Shown: positions 44,965-53,011 of the stretch, one piece after another
Numbering within the stretch: position 1 is the first letter of the stretch
Layout: each line of letters starts with the position of its first letter
NCBI RefSeq assembly: GCF_029076695.1
Contig: NZ_JARFIK010000002.1
Location: forward strand, 806,001-870,000
DNA: 64,000 nucleotides
Reading direction: 5' to 3'
Source: Adlercreutzia equolifaciens
GTDB lineage: Bacteria > Actinomycetota > Coriobacteriia > Coriobacteriales > Eggerthellaceae
Notes under the pieces: model-generated
What the model was told of the DNA's origin: nothing
Seen by the model: the letters and a program-made list of their open reading frames with translations, nothing else
The model's database searches: none
Translations under genes and position numbers: made by a program

Positions 44965-45126
44965 GACTTTTTTCGCCAAAATCATCGAGCGGTGCTTTAT
45001 CGCGCAGGCGCTAGCCCCTCATAGTCGTGAAGCGGCTGCTTCCGATGGCTTGTGGCAAATGCCTATGAATCGAAAAGGGGAGGGTGTGGTAGGCTGATGC
45101 CAAGCTAAAACAAGGAGGATGCAACC

Positions 45127-45561
45127 ATGAAAAAGACCATTGTGGCCGTTGATCCCTGCGATTACGAAATCCGCGGTCTGTACCGCTTCGCTTCGCTCAA
45201 GCCTACCTGCACGCTGCCCGAGGAGGTGGCGGGCGTATGGCCGGAGAATCCGCGCCTGCTGATGATTGCCGCCGATCCGGACGACGACACCTTCATTGAG
45301 AACTTGGGCATGGACTTCTGCTCGGCGCTCACGAAGGCCGATATTCCCGTGGGCGAGCTGCGCATTCTGCAGCGTGAAACCGAGAACGTGGCAAAGCCCC
45401 TGGTAGAAGGAGCTGACGTTATTGTTCTGGCCGACGGCAACGATACGAAGCGCCAGGCATTCTTCGAGGCTATCGACTTGCCGGCGCTGCTGCAGAACGC
45501 CAAGGAGGACGCCGTGCTCATCGCCCTCGACGAGCAGGCCTTGGCCACGGCCGGTTGTTAG
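45127..45561 (+). CDS. Hypothetical protein, possible truncated peptidase S51-like fold
   Basis: 144 residues. ATG 45127 follows AAGGAGG by 8 nt. The middle shows a Rossmann-like pattern (PRLLMIAADPDDDTFIENL, GADVIVLADGNDTKRQAFF) that resembles the first half of class I glutamine amidotransferase-like / peptidase S51 proteins, with ADGN where GGN is usual. The second half with the nucleophile is absent, so catalysis is unlikely. A strong hairpin terminator ends the unit. The function is unknown; the family resemblance is tentative. Confidence 0.6.
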   Translation: MKKTIVAVDPCDYEIRGLYRFASLKPTCTLPEEVAGVWPENPRLLMIAADPDDDTFIENLGMDFCSALTKADIPVGELRILQRETENVAKPLVEGADVIVLADGNDTKRQAFFEAIDLPALLQNAKEDAVLIALDEQALATAGC

Positions 45562-45618
45562 GCGTGCTTGGCGGCTCCTTTTACGATTTTGTGCCGTTTT
45601 AAGATGAGCGCATAAATT

Positions 45619-45669
45619 CAGCGGTCTCCTGCGAGAATAGAGAAAATCGCAGGAGACCGCTGTTGTTTT
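45619..45669 (+). terminator. Terminator before brnQ
   Basis: CAGCGGTCTCCTGCGA (45619-45634) and TCGCAGGAGACCGCTG (45647-45662), a perfect 16-bp stem, followed by TTGTTTT. Confidence 0.85.
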
Positions 45670-45679
45670 GGGAGGAAGC

Positions 45680-46966
45680 ATGAACAAAGATTCACTCGTC
45701 GTGGGCTTGGCGTTGTTCGCCATGTTCTTCGGCGCGGGTAATCTGATATTTCCGCCGTTTCTTGGTATGGAAAGCGGCTTCGAGTGGCCGCTGGGGCTGG
45801 CGTGCTTCGTTTTCGTCGACGTAGTCATTTCCTGCATTGGCGTTTACGCTATCAATGCCGCCGGCGGCTCTATCCTGTCTATTCAGGGAGTGCTGGGCAA
45901 GCGGGCTGGTCTGGTGCTCAACAGTGCCGCCATTTTGTGCACCGGCGTGCTCATCGCCCCGCCGCGCACGGCGGCTACCACCTACGAGATGGCCATCGCG
46001 CCGCTTCTGGGCGACGCCATCGGGCTGCTGCCGTTTTCTCTGTTGTTCTTTGCTGTGGTGCTTGCGCTGACTATTCGCCCCACGCGCATTGTGGACATTG
46101 TCGGCAAGATCCTTACCCCCGTGCTGGTGGTGGGCATCATTATCATGGTGGTGTCGGGCATTGCCGACCCGCTGGGCCCGGTGGTAGCGCCTGAGTCCGC
46201 TACCGTAGTGGCCGACGGCATTTCGGCCGGGTATCAGACCATGGACATTCTTGCCGTGGTGGGCTTTGCCATCATCGTGCAGGAATCGGTGCGCGCAGCC
46301 GGCTATCAATCGGCCCGCGACCAGCTGTCGGTGACGGCCCGCGCCAGCCTGGTGGCCTGCATTTTGCTGACGCTTATCTACGGCGGCCTTACCTACTTGG
46401 GCGCCACGGCTGCCACAGTGGTGTCCCACGATGTCAACCAGGCCACGCTCATCACGCTTATCACCGAGCAACTGATGGGCCCTGTGGGCCTCATCGTGCT
46501 CGGCGTCGTCGTCGGCTTCGCCTGCCTAACCACCGCTGTGGGCCTGTGCGGTGCCACGGCCGAGTACGTCGAGCGCATCTCCAACCGCCGCATCAGCTAC
46601 CGGACGGGGCTGATCAGCGTCGTGGTCATCGCCCTGCTCATCTGCAATTTGGGTCTCACGAACATCATCAACATGGCCGCCCCCATCCTCTCGGTCATTT
46701 GTCCGCCGTTCATGATTACCGTCATCCTGCTTCTGTTCCGCAAGCGCATCAAAAGCACCTGGACCTTCAAAGGCGCGGCCCTGGTCGCCGTGGTCGCCAG
46801 CCTCATGCTCACCATCAACGACCTCACGGGAGCTCTCAGCTTCGTCGAGGCGGCCCCACTCTACGAATACGGCTTCAGCTGGCTTATTCCCGCCCTTTTG
46901 GGCGCCGCAGCCGGCGCCCTCCTCGGAGCCAAGTTCGATCACCGCCGTCAGCTAGCAGGGGAGTAG
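45680..46966 (+). CDS. brnQ: Branched-chain amino-acid transporter (LIVCS family)
   Basis: Cation-coupled uptake of leucine, isoleucine and valine. 428 residues with about 12 helices. The family opening LVVGLALFAMFFGAGNLIFP is followed by TRIVDIVGKILTPVLV and AVVGFAIIVQESVRAAGY. ATG 45680 follows GGAGG by 5 nt and lies just after the terminator of the preceding gene. The stop codon is embedded in a 33-bp sequence repeated exactly at 47397-47429, a sign that the 3' end was touched by a repeat event. No terminator is evident directly after it. Confidence 0.92.
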   Translation: MNKDSLVVGLALFAMFFGAGNLIFPPFLGMESGFEWPLGLACFVFVDVVISCIGVYAINAAGGSILSIQGVLGKRAGLVLNSAAILCTGVLIAPPRTAATTYEMAIAPLLGDAIGLLPFSLLFFAVVLALTIRPTRIVDIVGKILTPVLVVGIIIMVVSGIADPLGPVVAPESATVVADGISAGYQTMDILAVVGFAIIVQESVRAAGYQSARDQLSVTARASLVACILLTLIYGGLTYLGATAATVVSHDVNQATLITLITEQLMGPVGLIVLGVVVGFACLTTAVGLCGATAEYVERISNRRISYRTGLISVVVIALLICNLGLTNIINMAAPILSVICPPFMITVILLLFRKRIKSTWTFKGAALVAVVASLMLTINDLTGALSFVEAAPLYEYGFSWLIPALLGAAAGALLGAKFDHRRQLAGE

Positions 46967-47429
46967 CGGACGGCCCCGCCGCCCCCGCAGGGCGGGAGCT
47001 GACGGCCCTGCCGCTTCCGCAGGGCGGGAGCGGACGCCTTGTCGCCCTCGCCGCCGCGTCATTTCCGCGGGGGCAGGAGTTTGGAGGCGATTGGCCAAGA
47101 CTGATTTAGGTTCCAAGATCCGTCAGTTTGGTCCCCTCAGCATTGCCAAAACTAACTTAAGTTCCAAGAACTGGCTGTTTGGTTCCCGCGACACTGCCAG
47201 AACTGAACCGTTTGGTTCCCCTGGTCCGTAAAACCCCAGGTCGGAATACTTCCATTAGAGAAGTCGGGGTACCAAACCGATCCCTATTGGAACCTAGCGA
47301 TCGGCCCTGGATCGGCTTGGGGTCGGTTCGGGATCGGTCCGGGATGTCCTGGGACCAAATCGGACGCAAACTTGCCCCGTTGCTCCAGCTCGAGGCGAGT
47401 AGCGGACGGCCCCGCCGCCCCCGCAGGGC
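46961..47429. repeat. 33-bp exact direct repeat flanking about 400 bp
   Basis: Copies at 46961-46993 and 47397-47429 begin GAGTAGCGGACGGCCCCGCC and end CCCCGCAGGGC. The first copy contains the brnQ stop codon; the second forms the left arm of structured element copy B. The spacer (403 bp) carries the 51-bp tandem repeat and runs of GGATCGG-like units, and no gene. A duplication from recombination or insertion between repeat elements is the simplest reading. Confidence 0.7.
47097..47222 (+). repeat. Degenerate 51-bp tandem repeat, about 2.4 units
   Basis: Units at 47097-47147 and 47148-47198 share the frame AGACTGATTTAGGTTCCAAG ... GTTTGGTCCC ... TTGCC with scattered changes; a partial third unit (AGAACTGAACCGTTTGGTTCC) starts at 47199. 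More AT-rich than its surroundings. No spacers, so not CRISPR. Confidence 0.6.
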
Positions 47430-47556
47430 ACCGTCTGAACACCAAAAAAGAAAAGCGGCCGAAGGCCGCCCAGTAAATGCATGAGGGAGCGCAGCGCACG
47501 AGCGAAGCGAGCAGCGGAGCGGCGCGTGCTCGGAGTGGGGCAGCGGGGCCGTCCGC
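47397..47556 (-). repeat. Structured repeat element, copy B
   Basis: Arms GCGGACGGCCCCGCCGCCCC (47402-47421) and GGGGCAGCGGGGCCGTCCGC (47537-47556) pair with one mismatch. The core matches copy A: GTCTGAACAC, A-run, a hairpin (GCGGCCGAAGGCCGC), GTAAATGCATGA, and the GGAGCGCAGCGC / CGAGCGAAGCGAG block. No minus-strand gene ends here, so the element is not simply a gene terminator. Confidence 0.65.
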
Positions 47557-47558
47557 GG

Positions 47559-47710
47559 CCAGGTGGAGCAACCCGGAACCATCCAGCAACCGCGCGCAAG
47601 GCCGAAGGCCGAGCAAGCGGGAGCGGCGCAAGTGGGTCAGCCCGAGAAACCCAGCAACCGCGCGCAAGGCCGAAGGCCAAGCAAGCGGGAGCGGTCCAGG
47701 TGGAGCAACC
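47559..47710 (+). repeat. 68-bp tandem repeat bracketed by 15-bp repeats
   Basis: CCAGCAACCGCGCGCAAGGC... units at 47583-47626 and 47651-47694 are identical over 44 bp but one base. CCAGGTGGAGCAACC occurs at 47559-47573 and 47696-47710, bracketing them. Small ORFs through this region are translations of the repeats and not credible genes. Confidence 0.65.
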
Positions 47711-47903
47711 ACCAAAGCCGCCTAGCTAGCGCACGTGCACAAAATTTCTCCACCCTTTACCGAGCAATAGCCCCAAGGTCCCCAAGCGGCAGCGCTCACC
47801 TGCGCCTCCTTTGCTAAGGTACTGCCCAGGTCCTTCGGGATCTTGTTCTTTTCGTCGGCAAATAAAGGCGAAAGGGGCCGAATTAGGGTAAGGAGGATCC
47901 TGC
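47711..47903 (+). promoter_or_regulatory. Upstream region of the ech operon
   Basis: About 190 bp between the repeats and echA. No clear -35/-10 pair; a GTACTGCCCAGG...TCCTTCGGGA hairpin-like stretch at about 47818-47845 and a strong ribosome-binding site AAGGAGG (47890-47896) are seen. The promoter must lie here or within the repeats. Confidence 0.35.
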
Positions 47904-49838
47904 ATGGAATTCAGCTTTGGATTGCTCGGATTTCTCATTGTGTTCCCCCTGATTGTCGCGGCAGTGCTGCTGTTCGTTAAGCAGGACAAGGCGCGCAACA
48001 TCGTGGTGTGCGTTTCCGGTGTCGTCATCGGCATCGCTTCGGTCATCATGGTGGTGCTCAATCTGGGGGCATCGTGCACGCTCTTCGAATTCGAGAGCGA
48101 GGCGCTCGATTTCGTCTGCACGGCTATCAGCTGCCTCATCGCTGGCACGATTATTTGGTTCGCCGTTCGCTATAAGAACGTGTGGGCGGCTGTGCTTGCG
48201 GCGGTGCAGGTGGTGGGCGCTATCGTGCTCGAGTTTGCTTTCGCCCACGAGATCGAGGTGCCCTACGGCCTCTATTTCGACTCGCTGTCCTTGCTGATGG
48301 TGTTCATCATCGGCGTGGTGGGCTCGGGCATCTGCATTTACGCTCTGGGCTACATGGAGGACTTCCAGGCTCATGAGCCCGTGGGCGCGCCGGATCGCCG
48401 TCCGATGTTCTTCGCCCTGATGTTCGTGTTCCTGTCGGCCATGTTCCTCATCGTGTTCGCCAACAACATGGAATGGATGTTCACGGGCTGGGAGGTAACC
48501 ACCCTGTGCTCCTTCTTGCTTATCGGCTACACGCGTACCGAGGAGGCCATGAGGAACGCCTTCCGCCAGATCATCATGAATCTTGCCGGCGGCCTGGGCT
48601 TTTTGGTGGCGCTGTACTCTTGCGCCCTGACGGTGGGCACGTTCTCCTTCTACGAGTTCCTGGTGCTGGGCGTGAATAACCCGGCTCTGGTCACCCTGGC
48701 CGTAACAGCTCTGGCCTTCGCTGGTATCACGAAGGCGGCTCAGATGCCCTTCCAGACGTGGCTGCTCGGCGCCATGGTGGCCCCTACGCCTACCAGTGCG
48801 CTGCTGCATTCCTCCACTATGGTGAAGGCCGGCGTGTTCATGCTGGTGAAGCTGGCTCCCATCATGCAGGTGTGCCCGACGCCCTCGCTCATGGTCATGC
48901 TGGTGGGCGGCATCACTTTCGTGCTCTGCTCGTTCATGGCTATCTCGCAGTCGAACGCCAAGCGCGTGCTGGCTTACTCCACCATCGCCAACCTGGGCCT
49001 GATCACGGCCTGCGCCGGCGTGGGCACCGCCGAGGCGGTATGGGCCGCGTGCTTCCTCATTCTGTTCCATGCCATTGCGAAGTCGCTGTTGTTCCTGTGC
49101 GTCGGCACGGCCGAGCACCACATTGGTAGCCGCGACATCGAGGACATGGACCTCCTGTTCGACCGCATGCCCCGCCTGGCCCGTTTCATGATGCTGGGCA
49201 TCATGTGCATGTTCATCGCGCCCTTCGGCATGCTGATGGCGAAGTGGGCAACGCTCGTGTCCTTCGTGGACGCGCGCCAGGTGGCCCTCATCCTCATTCT
49301 GGCCTTCGGTTCGGCGGCCACGTTCATGTTCTGGGCCAAGTGGCTCGGCAAGCTGGCCGGTATTGCGGGTAATCCTCAGAACGTCGAGACCACGGTGCGT
49401 CCCACCGAGTGGGTGTCGCTGCTGCTTATGGCGGTGCTGCTGGTGCTGGCCTGCGTGTTCCTGCCCTTCATTTCCGCGCTCAACGTCGAGCCCTATGTGT
49501 ACTCGGTCTACGGTACGCTGGGCCAGGACATCACGGGCGACAACCTGTGGCTGGCTTCCATCTGCACGGCCGTGGTGGTCATCGTGCTCTTCTCGGGGCT
49601 GGGCTCCAAGCAGAAGGGGCGCCGTGTGGGCGTGTATCTGGCCGGCGTCAGCCGCGACAACGACACGCGCTCGTTCCAGAACTCCCTGTCCGGTACCACC
49701 GAGGCCTCGGCCCGCAACTGGTACATGGATGCGGTCTTCGGCGAGAAGCGCATCGCTCCGGTGGGCGTGGTGTTCAATTCGGTCATCATGGTCGTTACCT
49801 TCGTAGTGGCCTTCGTCCTGACCCCCATGGTCTTCTAG
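47904..49838 (+). CDS. echA: Ech hydrogenase membrane subunit EchA
   Basis: Large antiporter-like proton- or sodium-translocating subunit (NuoL/Mrp family) of the energy-converting hydrogenase. 644 residues, about 16 helices, matching EchA. Core sequences: YGLYFDSLSLLMVFIIGVVG, FTGWEVTTLCSFLLIGY, KAAQMPFQTWLLGAM followed by PTPTSALLHSSTMVKAG, and AYSTIANLGLITA, which carry the conserved Lys, Glu and His of the ion path. First gene of echABCDEF; the next start is 17 nt away. Confidence 0.93.
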   Translation: MEFSFGLLGFLIVFPLIVAAVLLFVKQDKARNIVVCVSGVVIGIASVIMVVLNLGASCTLFEFESEALDFVCTAISCLIAGTIIWFAVRYKNVWAAVLAAVQVVGAIVLEFAFAHEIEVPYGLYFDSLSLLMVFIIGVVGSGICIYALGYMEDFQAHEPVGAPDRRPMFFALMFVFLSAMFLIVFANNMEWMFTGWEVTTLCSFLLIGYTRTEEAMRNAFRQIIMNLAGGLGFLVALYSCALTVGTFSFYEFLVLGVNNPALVTLAVTALAFAGITKAAQMPFQTWLLGAMVAPTPTSALLHSSTMVKAGVFMLVKLAPIMQVCPTPSLMVMLVGGITFVLCSFMAISQSNAKRVLAYSTIANLGLITACAGVGTAEAVWAACFLILFHAIAKSLLFLCVGTAEHHIGSRDIEDMDLLFDRMPRLARFMMLGIMCMFIAPFGMLMAKWATLVSFVDARQVALILILAFGSAATFMFWAKWLGKLAGIAGNPQNVETTVRPTEWVSLLLMAVLLVLACVFLPFISALNVEPYVYSVYGTLGQDITGDNLWLASICTAVVVIVLFSGLGSKQKGRRVGVYLAGVSRDNDTRSFQNSLSGTTEASARNWYMDAVFGEKRIAPVGVVFNSVIMVVTFVVAFVLTPMVF

Positions 49839-49854
49839 GAAGGGTGTGATATTC

Positions 49855-50724
49855 ATGTCTTTGCTCGCTATGCTTATCGGCACCCTTCTGTTTGCCATTC
49901 TGGGCCCGGTTATCGGTTGCTTCCTGGCCGGTCTCGATCGCATTATCTCGGCTCGCATGCAGGGCCGTGTGGGACCGCCGCTGCTGCAGCCCTACTACGA
50001 CGTGCGCAAGCTCTTTGAAAAGGAGCGCGTGTCGGTAAACAGCGTGGAGTCGATCTATGTGGCCTGCGCGCTGTTGTTCGCCGTGGTGGCCGGCGGTGTG
50101 TTCTTCTCCGGTGGCAACCTGCTCATGTGCGTGTTCATCATCACCCTGTCCAGCCTGTTCTTCATCATGGCGGCCTACTCCACCCGCTCTCCCTACGCGG
50201 AGGTGGGCGCGGCTCGCGAGACGCTGCAGGTTATGTGCTACGAGCCCATGGTGCTGCTGATGGCCGTGGCCTTCTTCCAGGCCTCGGGCTCCTTCGATGT
50301 GGCGGCGGTGCTCGGCCTCAGCCATCCGGTGGTGTGCACCATTTGGCTTGTGTTCCTGGGCGTGTTGTTCATCCTGACCATCAAGCTGCGCAAGTCGCCC
50401 TTCGATCTGTCCATGTCCCATCATGCCCATCAGGAAATTGTCCGCGGCGTGACCACGGAGATGTCCGGTCCCACCCTGGGTCTGGTGGAGATCATGCACT
50501 GGTGCGAGAACGTCCTGTTCCTTGGCTGGATCGGCATGTTCTTTGTCTGGGCAAACCCCATCTCCCTTGTTATTGCCCTGGTCATCGTGCTATTGGTGTA
50601 CTTCCTGGAAATTTGGATCGACAACAATTTCGCGCGTGTGAAGTGGCAGTTCATGTTCAAGTCGGCATGGCTCGTGGCCTTAGTGGCCGGCGGCGTGAAC
50701 GTGGCCGTCCTCGCGTTTCTGTAA
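49855..50724 (+). CDS. echB: Ech hydrogenase membrane subunit EchB
   Basis: NuoH/HycD-type subunit that links the membrane arm to the hydrogenase module. 289 residues, about eight helices, with ARMQGRVGPPLLQPYYDVRK near the N-terminus and SPFDLSMSHHAHQEIVRG, the family loop rich in charged residues contacting the small subunit. ATG 49855 is chosen; the GTG at 49846 is in frame but directly abuts the AGGAAGGG ribosome-binding site. Confidence 0.93.
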   Translation: MSLLAMLIGTLLFAILGPVIGCFLAGLDRIISARMQGRVGPPLLQPYYDVRKLFEKERVSVNSVESIYVACALLFAVVAGGVFFSGGNLLMCVFIITLSSLFFIMAAYSTRSPYAEVGAARETLQVMCYEPMVLLMAVAFFQASGSFDVAAVLGLSHPVVCTIWLVFLGVLFILTIKLRKSPFDLSMSHHAHQEIVRGVTTEMSGPTLGLVEIMHWCENVLFLGWIGMFFVWANPISLVIALVIVLLVYFLEIWIDNNFARVKWQFMFKSAWLVALVAGGVNVAVLAFL

Positions 50725-50736
50725 GGAGGGATAACC

Positions 50737-51180
50737 ATGGCATTTGCTTCAAAATCACCGTGGGTCATCCACTACGACGGCTCCAGCTGCAACGGCTGTG
50801 ACATCGAGGTGCTCGCCACCTTGTGCCCGGGCTTCGATGGCGAGCGTTTCGGCGTCATCAACACGGGCAATCCCAAGCACGCTGATATCTTCCTGGTCAC
50901 GGGCAGCGTGAACGAGCAGAACATCAACGTGGTGAAGGAGATCTACGACCAGATGCTCGAGCCCAAAGTGGTGGTGGCCTGCGGCATCTGCGCCTGCTCC
51001 GGCGGCGTCTTCCATGATTGCTACAACGTGATCGGCGGCGTGGATCAAGCTATTCCCGTCGATGTGTACGCTCCGGGCTGCGCCGTGCGCCCCGAGCAGC
51101 TCATCGACGCTATCGTCCAGGGTGTGGCCGTGCTCGACGAGAAGTCGAAGGCCCTCAAAGCGGCCAAGAAGGGAGCGTAA
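50737..51180 (+). CDS. echC: Ech hydrogenase small subunit EchC
   Basis: NuoB-type subunit holding the proximal 4Fe-4S cluster, 147 residues. Cys ligands are in SSCNGCDIEVLA (Cys18, Cys21), VACGICACSGGVF and APGCAVRPEQ. Begins after AAGGAGG and ends 2 nt before echD. The 4Fe-4S set is complete, so electron transfer to the [NiFe] site of EchE is expected. Confidence 0.94.
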   Translation: MAFASKSPWVIHYDGSSCNGCDIEVLATLCPGFDGERFGVINTGNPKHADIFLVTGSVNEQNINVVKEIYDQMLEPKVVVACGICACSGGVFHDCYNVIGGVDQAIPVDVYAPGCAVRPEQLIDAIVQGVAVLDEKSKALKAAKKGA

Positions 51181-51182
51181 CC

Positions 51183-51914
51183 ATGGCAACCTTTTCCCAG
51201 GACTTCAAGGACCTTGCCTTCGAGGACATCCATGCCTCGGCGGCAGAGCGTCAAGCCGCAGGCTGGCGCTACGTGCAAATTCTGGCGGTGAACACCGAAA
51301 ACGGCGTTGACCTGGTCTATTCCTATATGCTCAACGGCGTGCTCGACAACCTGGTAGTGCGCGGTGTGACGGCCGAGCAGGTGGTGCCCTCCATTACCGA
51401 CGTCTATCTCGAGGCTTTTGTCTGCGAGAACGAGATCCACGACCTTTACGGGCTCAACATCGCCGGCATCGCCATCGACTTCGGCGGCAACTTCTACCAG
51501 CTGGCCGAGAAGGCGCCCATGACGGTCATCTCGCCGGCGCAGCTGGCTGCCCGCGAGAAGGCGAAGAAGGTGGCCGCGGCCAAGGCCGCGAAGGAGGCGG
51601 CGGCCCAGAAGGCTGCCGAGGCCCCGGCGGCAGCGCCCGTCATCGACGAGGCCGCTATTCAGGCCAAGATTGCCGGCCTGGATCCGGAGAAGGCCGCTAA
51701 AGTGCGGGCCGCCATGGAGGCGAAGATGAAGAAGGCCGCCGCCGAGGCCGCCCCCGCTCCGGCCCCTGCGGCCCCCGTCATCGACGAGGCCGCCATTGAG
51801 GCCAAGATTGCTGGTCTCGACCCGGAGAAGGCCGCCAAGGTGCGAGCCGCTATGGAGGCGAAGATGAAGAAGGCTGCAGAAGCGGCTGCGAACGCAGAAG
51901 GGGAAGGTGAGTAG
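51183..51914 (+). CDS. echD: Ech hydrogenase subunit EchD with repeated C-terminal extension
   Basis: NuoC/HycE-N-like subunit. Residues 1-115 form the usual domain (ILAVNTENGVDLVYSYMLNG, FVCENEIHDLYGLN). Residues 116-243 are an unusual Ala/Lys/Glu-rich extension: a helical stretch (about 121-150), then two copies of a 36-residue module (151-186 and 197-232; IDEAAIQAKIAGLDPEKAAK, VRAAMEAKMKKAA) joined by a Pro/Ala linker. The copies differ at one residue but at many silent sites. EchD of other species is usually only about 115-165 residues. Start ATG 51183 after GGGAGCG. Confidence 0.92.
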   Translation: MATFSQDFKDLAFEDIHASAAERQAAGWRYVQILAVNTENGVDLVYSYMLNGVLDNLVVRGVTAEQVVPSITDVYLEAFVCENEIHDLYGLNIAGIAIDFGGNFYQLAEKAPMTVISPAQLAAREKAKKVAAAKAAKEAAAQKAAEAPAAAPVIDEAAIQAKIAGLDPEKAAKVRAAMEAKMKKAAAEAAPAPAPAAPVIDEAAIEAKIAGLDPEKAAKVRAAMEAKMKKAAEAAANAEGEGE

Positions 51915-51916
51915 GC

Positions 51917-53005
51917 ATGAGCAAGGCGACAATCATTCCCTTCGGCCCCCAGCATCCGGTGCTTCCGGAGCCTTTGCACCTCGATTTGGTGGTGCAGGAC
52001 GAGACGGTGGTCGATTGCATTCCCCAGATCGGCTTCGTCCATCGCGGCCTTGAGAAGCTGGTGGAAACGCGCGATTACAACCAGTTCATCTACATTGCCG
52101 AGCGCATTTGCGGCATCTGCGCCATGGGCCACTCCCTGGGTTATGCGGAAACCGTCGAGGAGCTGATGGGCGTCGAGGTGCCCAAACGCGCCGAGTACCT
52201 GCGCGTTATCTGGCACGAGCTGTCTCGTGTTCATTCGCATCTGCTGTGGCTCGGCCTGGCGGCCGACGCCTTCGGCTTCGAGTCCATGTTCATGCACTGC
52301 TGGCGCCTGCGCGAGCGCGTGCTCGACATCTTCGAGAAGACCACCGGCGGCCGCGTCATCCTTTCCGTGGTGAAGGTGGGCGGCGTGGTGCGCGACATCG
52401 ACGACGCCCAGATGCGCGAGATCTGCTCGGTGCTCGAGGGCATTCGCGGCGAGTACACCACCATCATGAACACCCTGCTCACCGACACGTCGGTTAAGAA
52501 CCGCACCGTGGGCGTGGGCTATCTGTCCCAGGCCGATGCCGTGGAGCTTTCCATGGTCGGCCCCTTCGCCCGTGCCTCCAACGTGGCCTACGACGTGCGC
52601 ATGTTCGGTCGCGGCGCCTACGGCGATCTGTCCGACTTCAAGGCGATCACCGACAACGGCGGCGACTGCTTCGCCCGCGTGAAGGTGCGCTGCCTGGAGG
52701 TGCTGCAGTCCATCGACATCATCGAGGAGCTGGCGGCCAAGATGCCCGCCGGCGACATTGCCGTGGACGTGAAGGGCTCGCCGGCCGACGGCGCCCAGGC
52801 CTCCAACGTGCTCGAGCAGCCCCGCGGCGAGTGCTACTACTACGCGCGCGGCAACGGCACGAAGAACCTGGAGCGCATGCGCATGCGCACGCCTACCTCG
52901 CAGAACCTTGCGGGCATGACCGTGGCTCTCAAGGGCTGCGATCTGGCGGACGTGAACATGATCATTCTCACCATCGACCCCTGCATCAGCTGCACGGAAA
53001 GGTAG
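51917..53005 (+). CDS. echE: Ech [NiFe] hydrogenase large subunit EchE
   Basis: Catalytic subunit of group 4e hydrogenase: 2H+ + reduced ferredoxin to H2. 362 residues. Both nickel-ligand pairs are present: ERICGICAMGHS (Cys65, Cys68) and the C-terminal DPCISCTER (Cys356, Cys359). So this is a true hydrogenase, not a complex I NuoD, which lacks these cysteines. The chain ends shortly after the last Cys, with no clear endopeptidase-cleaved extension. Hyp maturation genes are not in the window and must be elsewhere. Two-base gap to echD. Confidence 0.96.
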   Translation: MSKATIIPFGPQHPVLPEPLHLDLVVQDETVVDCIPQIGFVHRGLEKLVETRDYNQFIYIAERICGICAMGHSLGYAETVEELMGVEVPKRAEYLRVIWHELSRVHSHLLWLGLAADAFGFESMFMHCWRLRERVLDIFEKTTGGRVILSVVKVGGVVRDIDDAQMREICSVLEGIRGEYTTIMNTLLTDTSVKNRTVGVGYLSQADAVELSMVGPFARASNVAYDVRMFGRGAYGDLSDFKAITDNGGDCFARVKVRCLEVLQSIDIIEELAAKMPAGDIAVDVKGSPADGAQASNVLEQPRGECYYYARGNGTKNLERMRMRTPTSQNLAGMTVALKGCDLADVNMIILTIDPCISCTER

Positions 53006-53011
53006 GCCGAC

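Noticed and set aside
47097-47222. CRISPR array
   Set aside because: Units are contiguous and degenerate with no unique spacers and no cas genes.
47477-47817. Overlapping plus-strand small frames upstream of echA
   Set aside because: Translations of the 68-bp tandem repeat in several frames; no ribosome-binding site.
47883-49958. 691-residue open frame on the minus strand opposite echA
   Set aside because: Shadow of echA; very His/Glu/Arg-rich and without domain features.
51917-53005. Annotation of the large subunit as NuoD of complex I
   Set aside because: Both CxxC nickel-ligand pairs are present and the operon has the six-gene Ech order without NuoE/F/G or other complex I genes.
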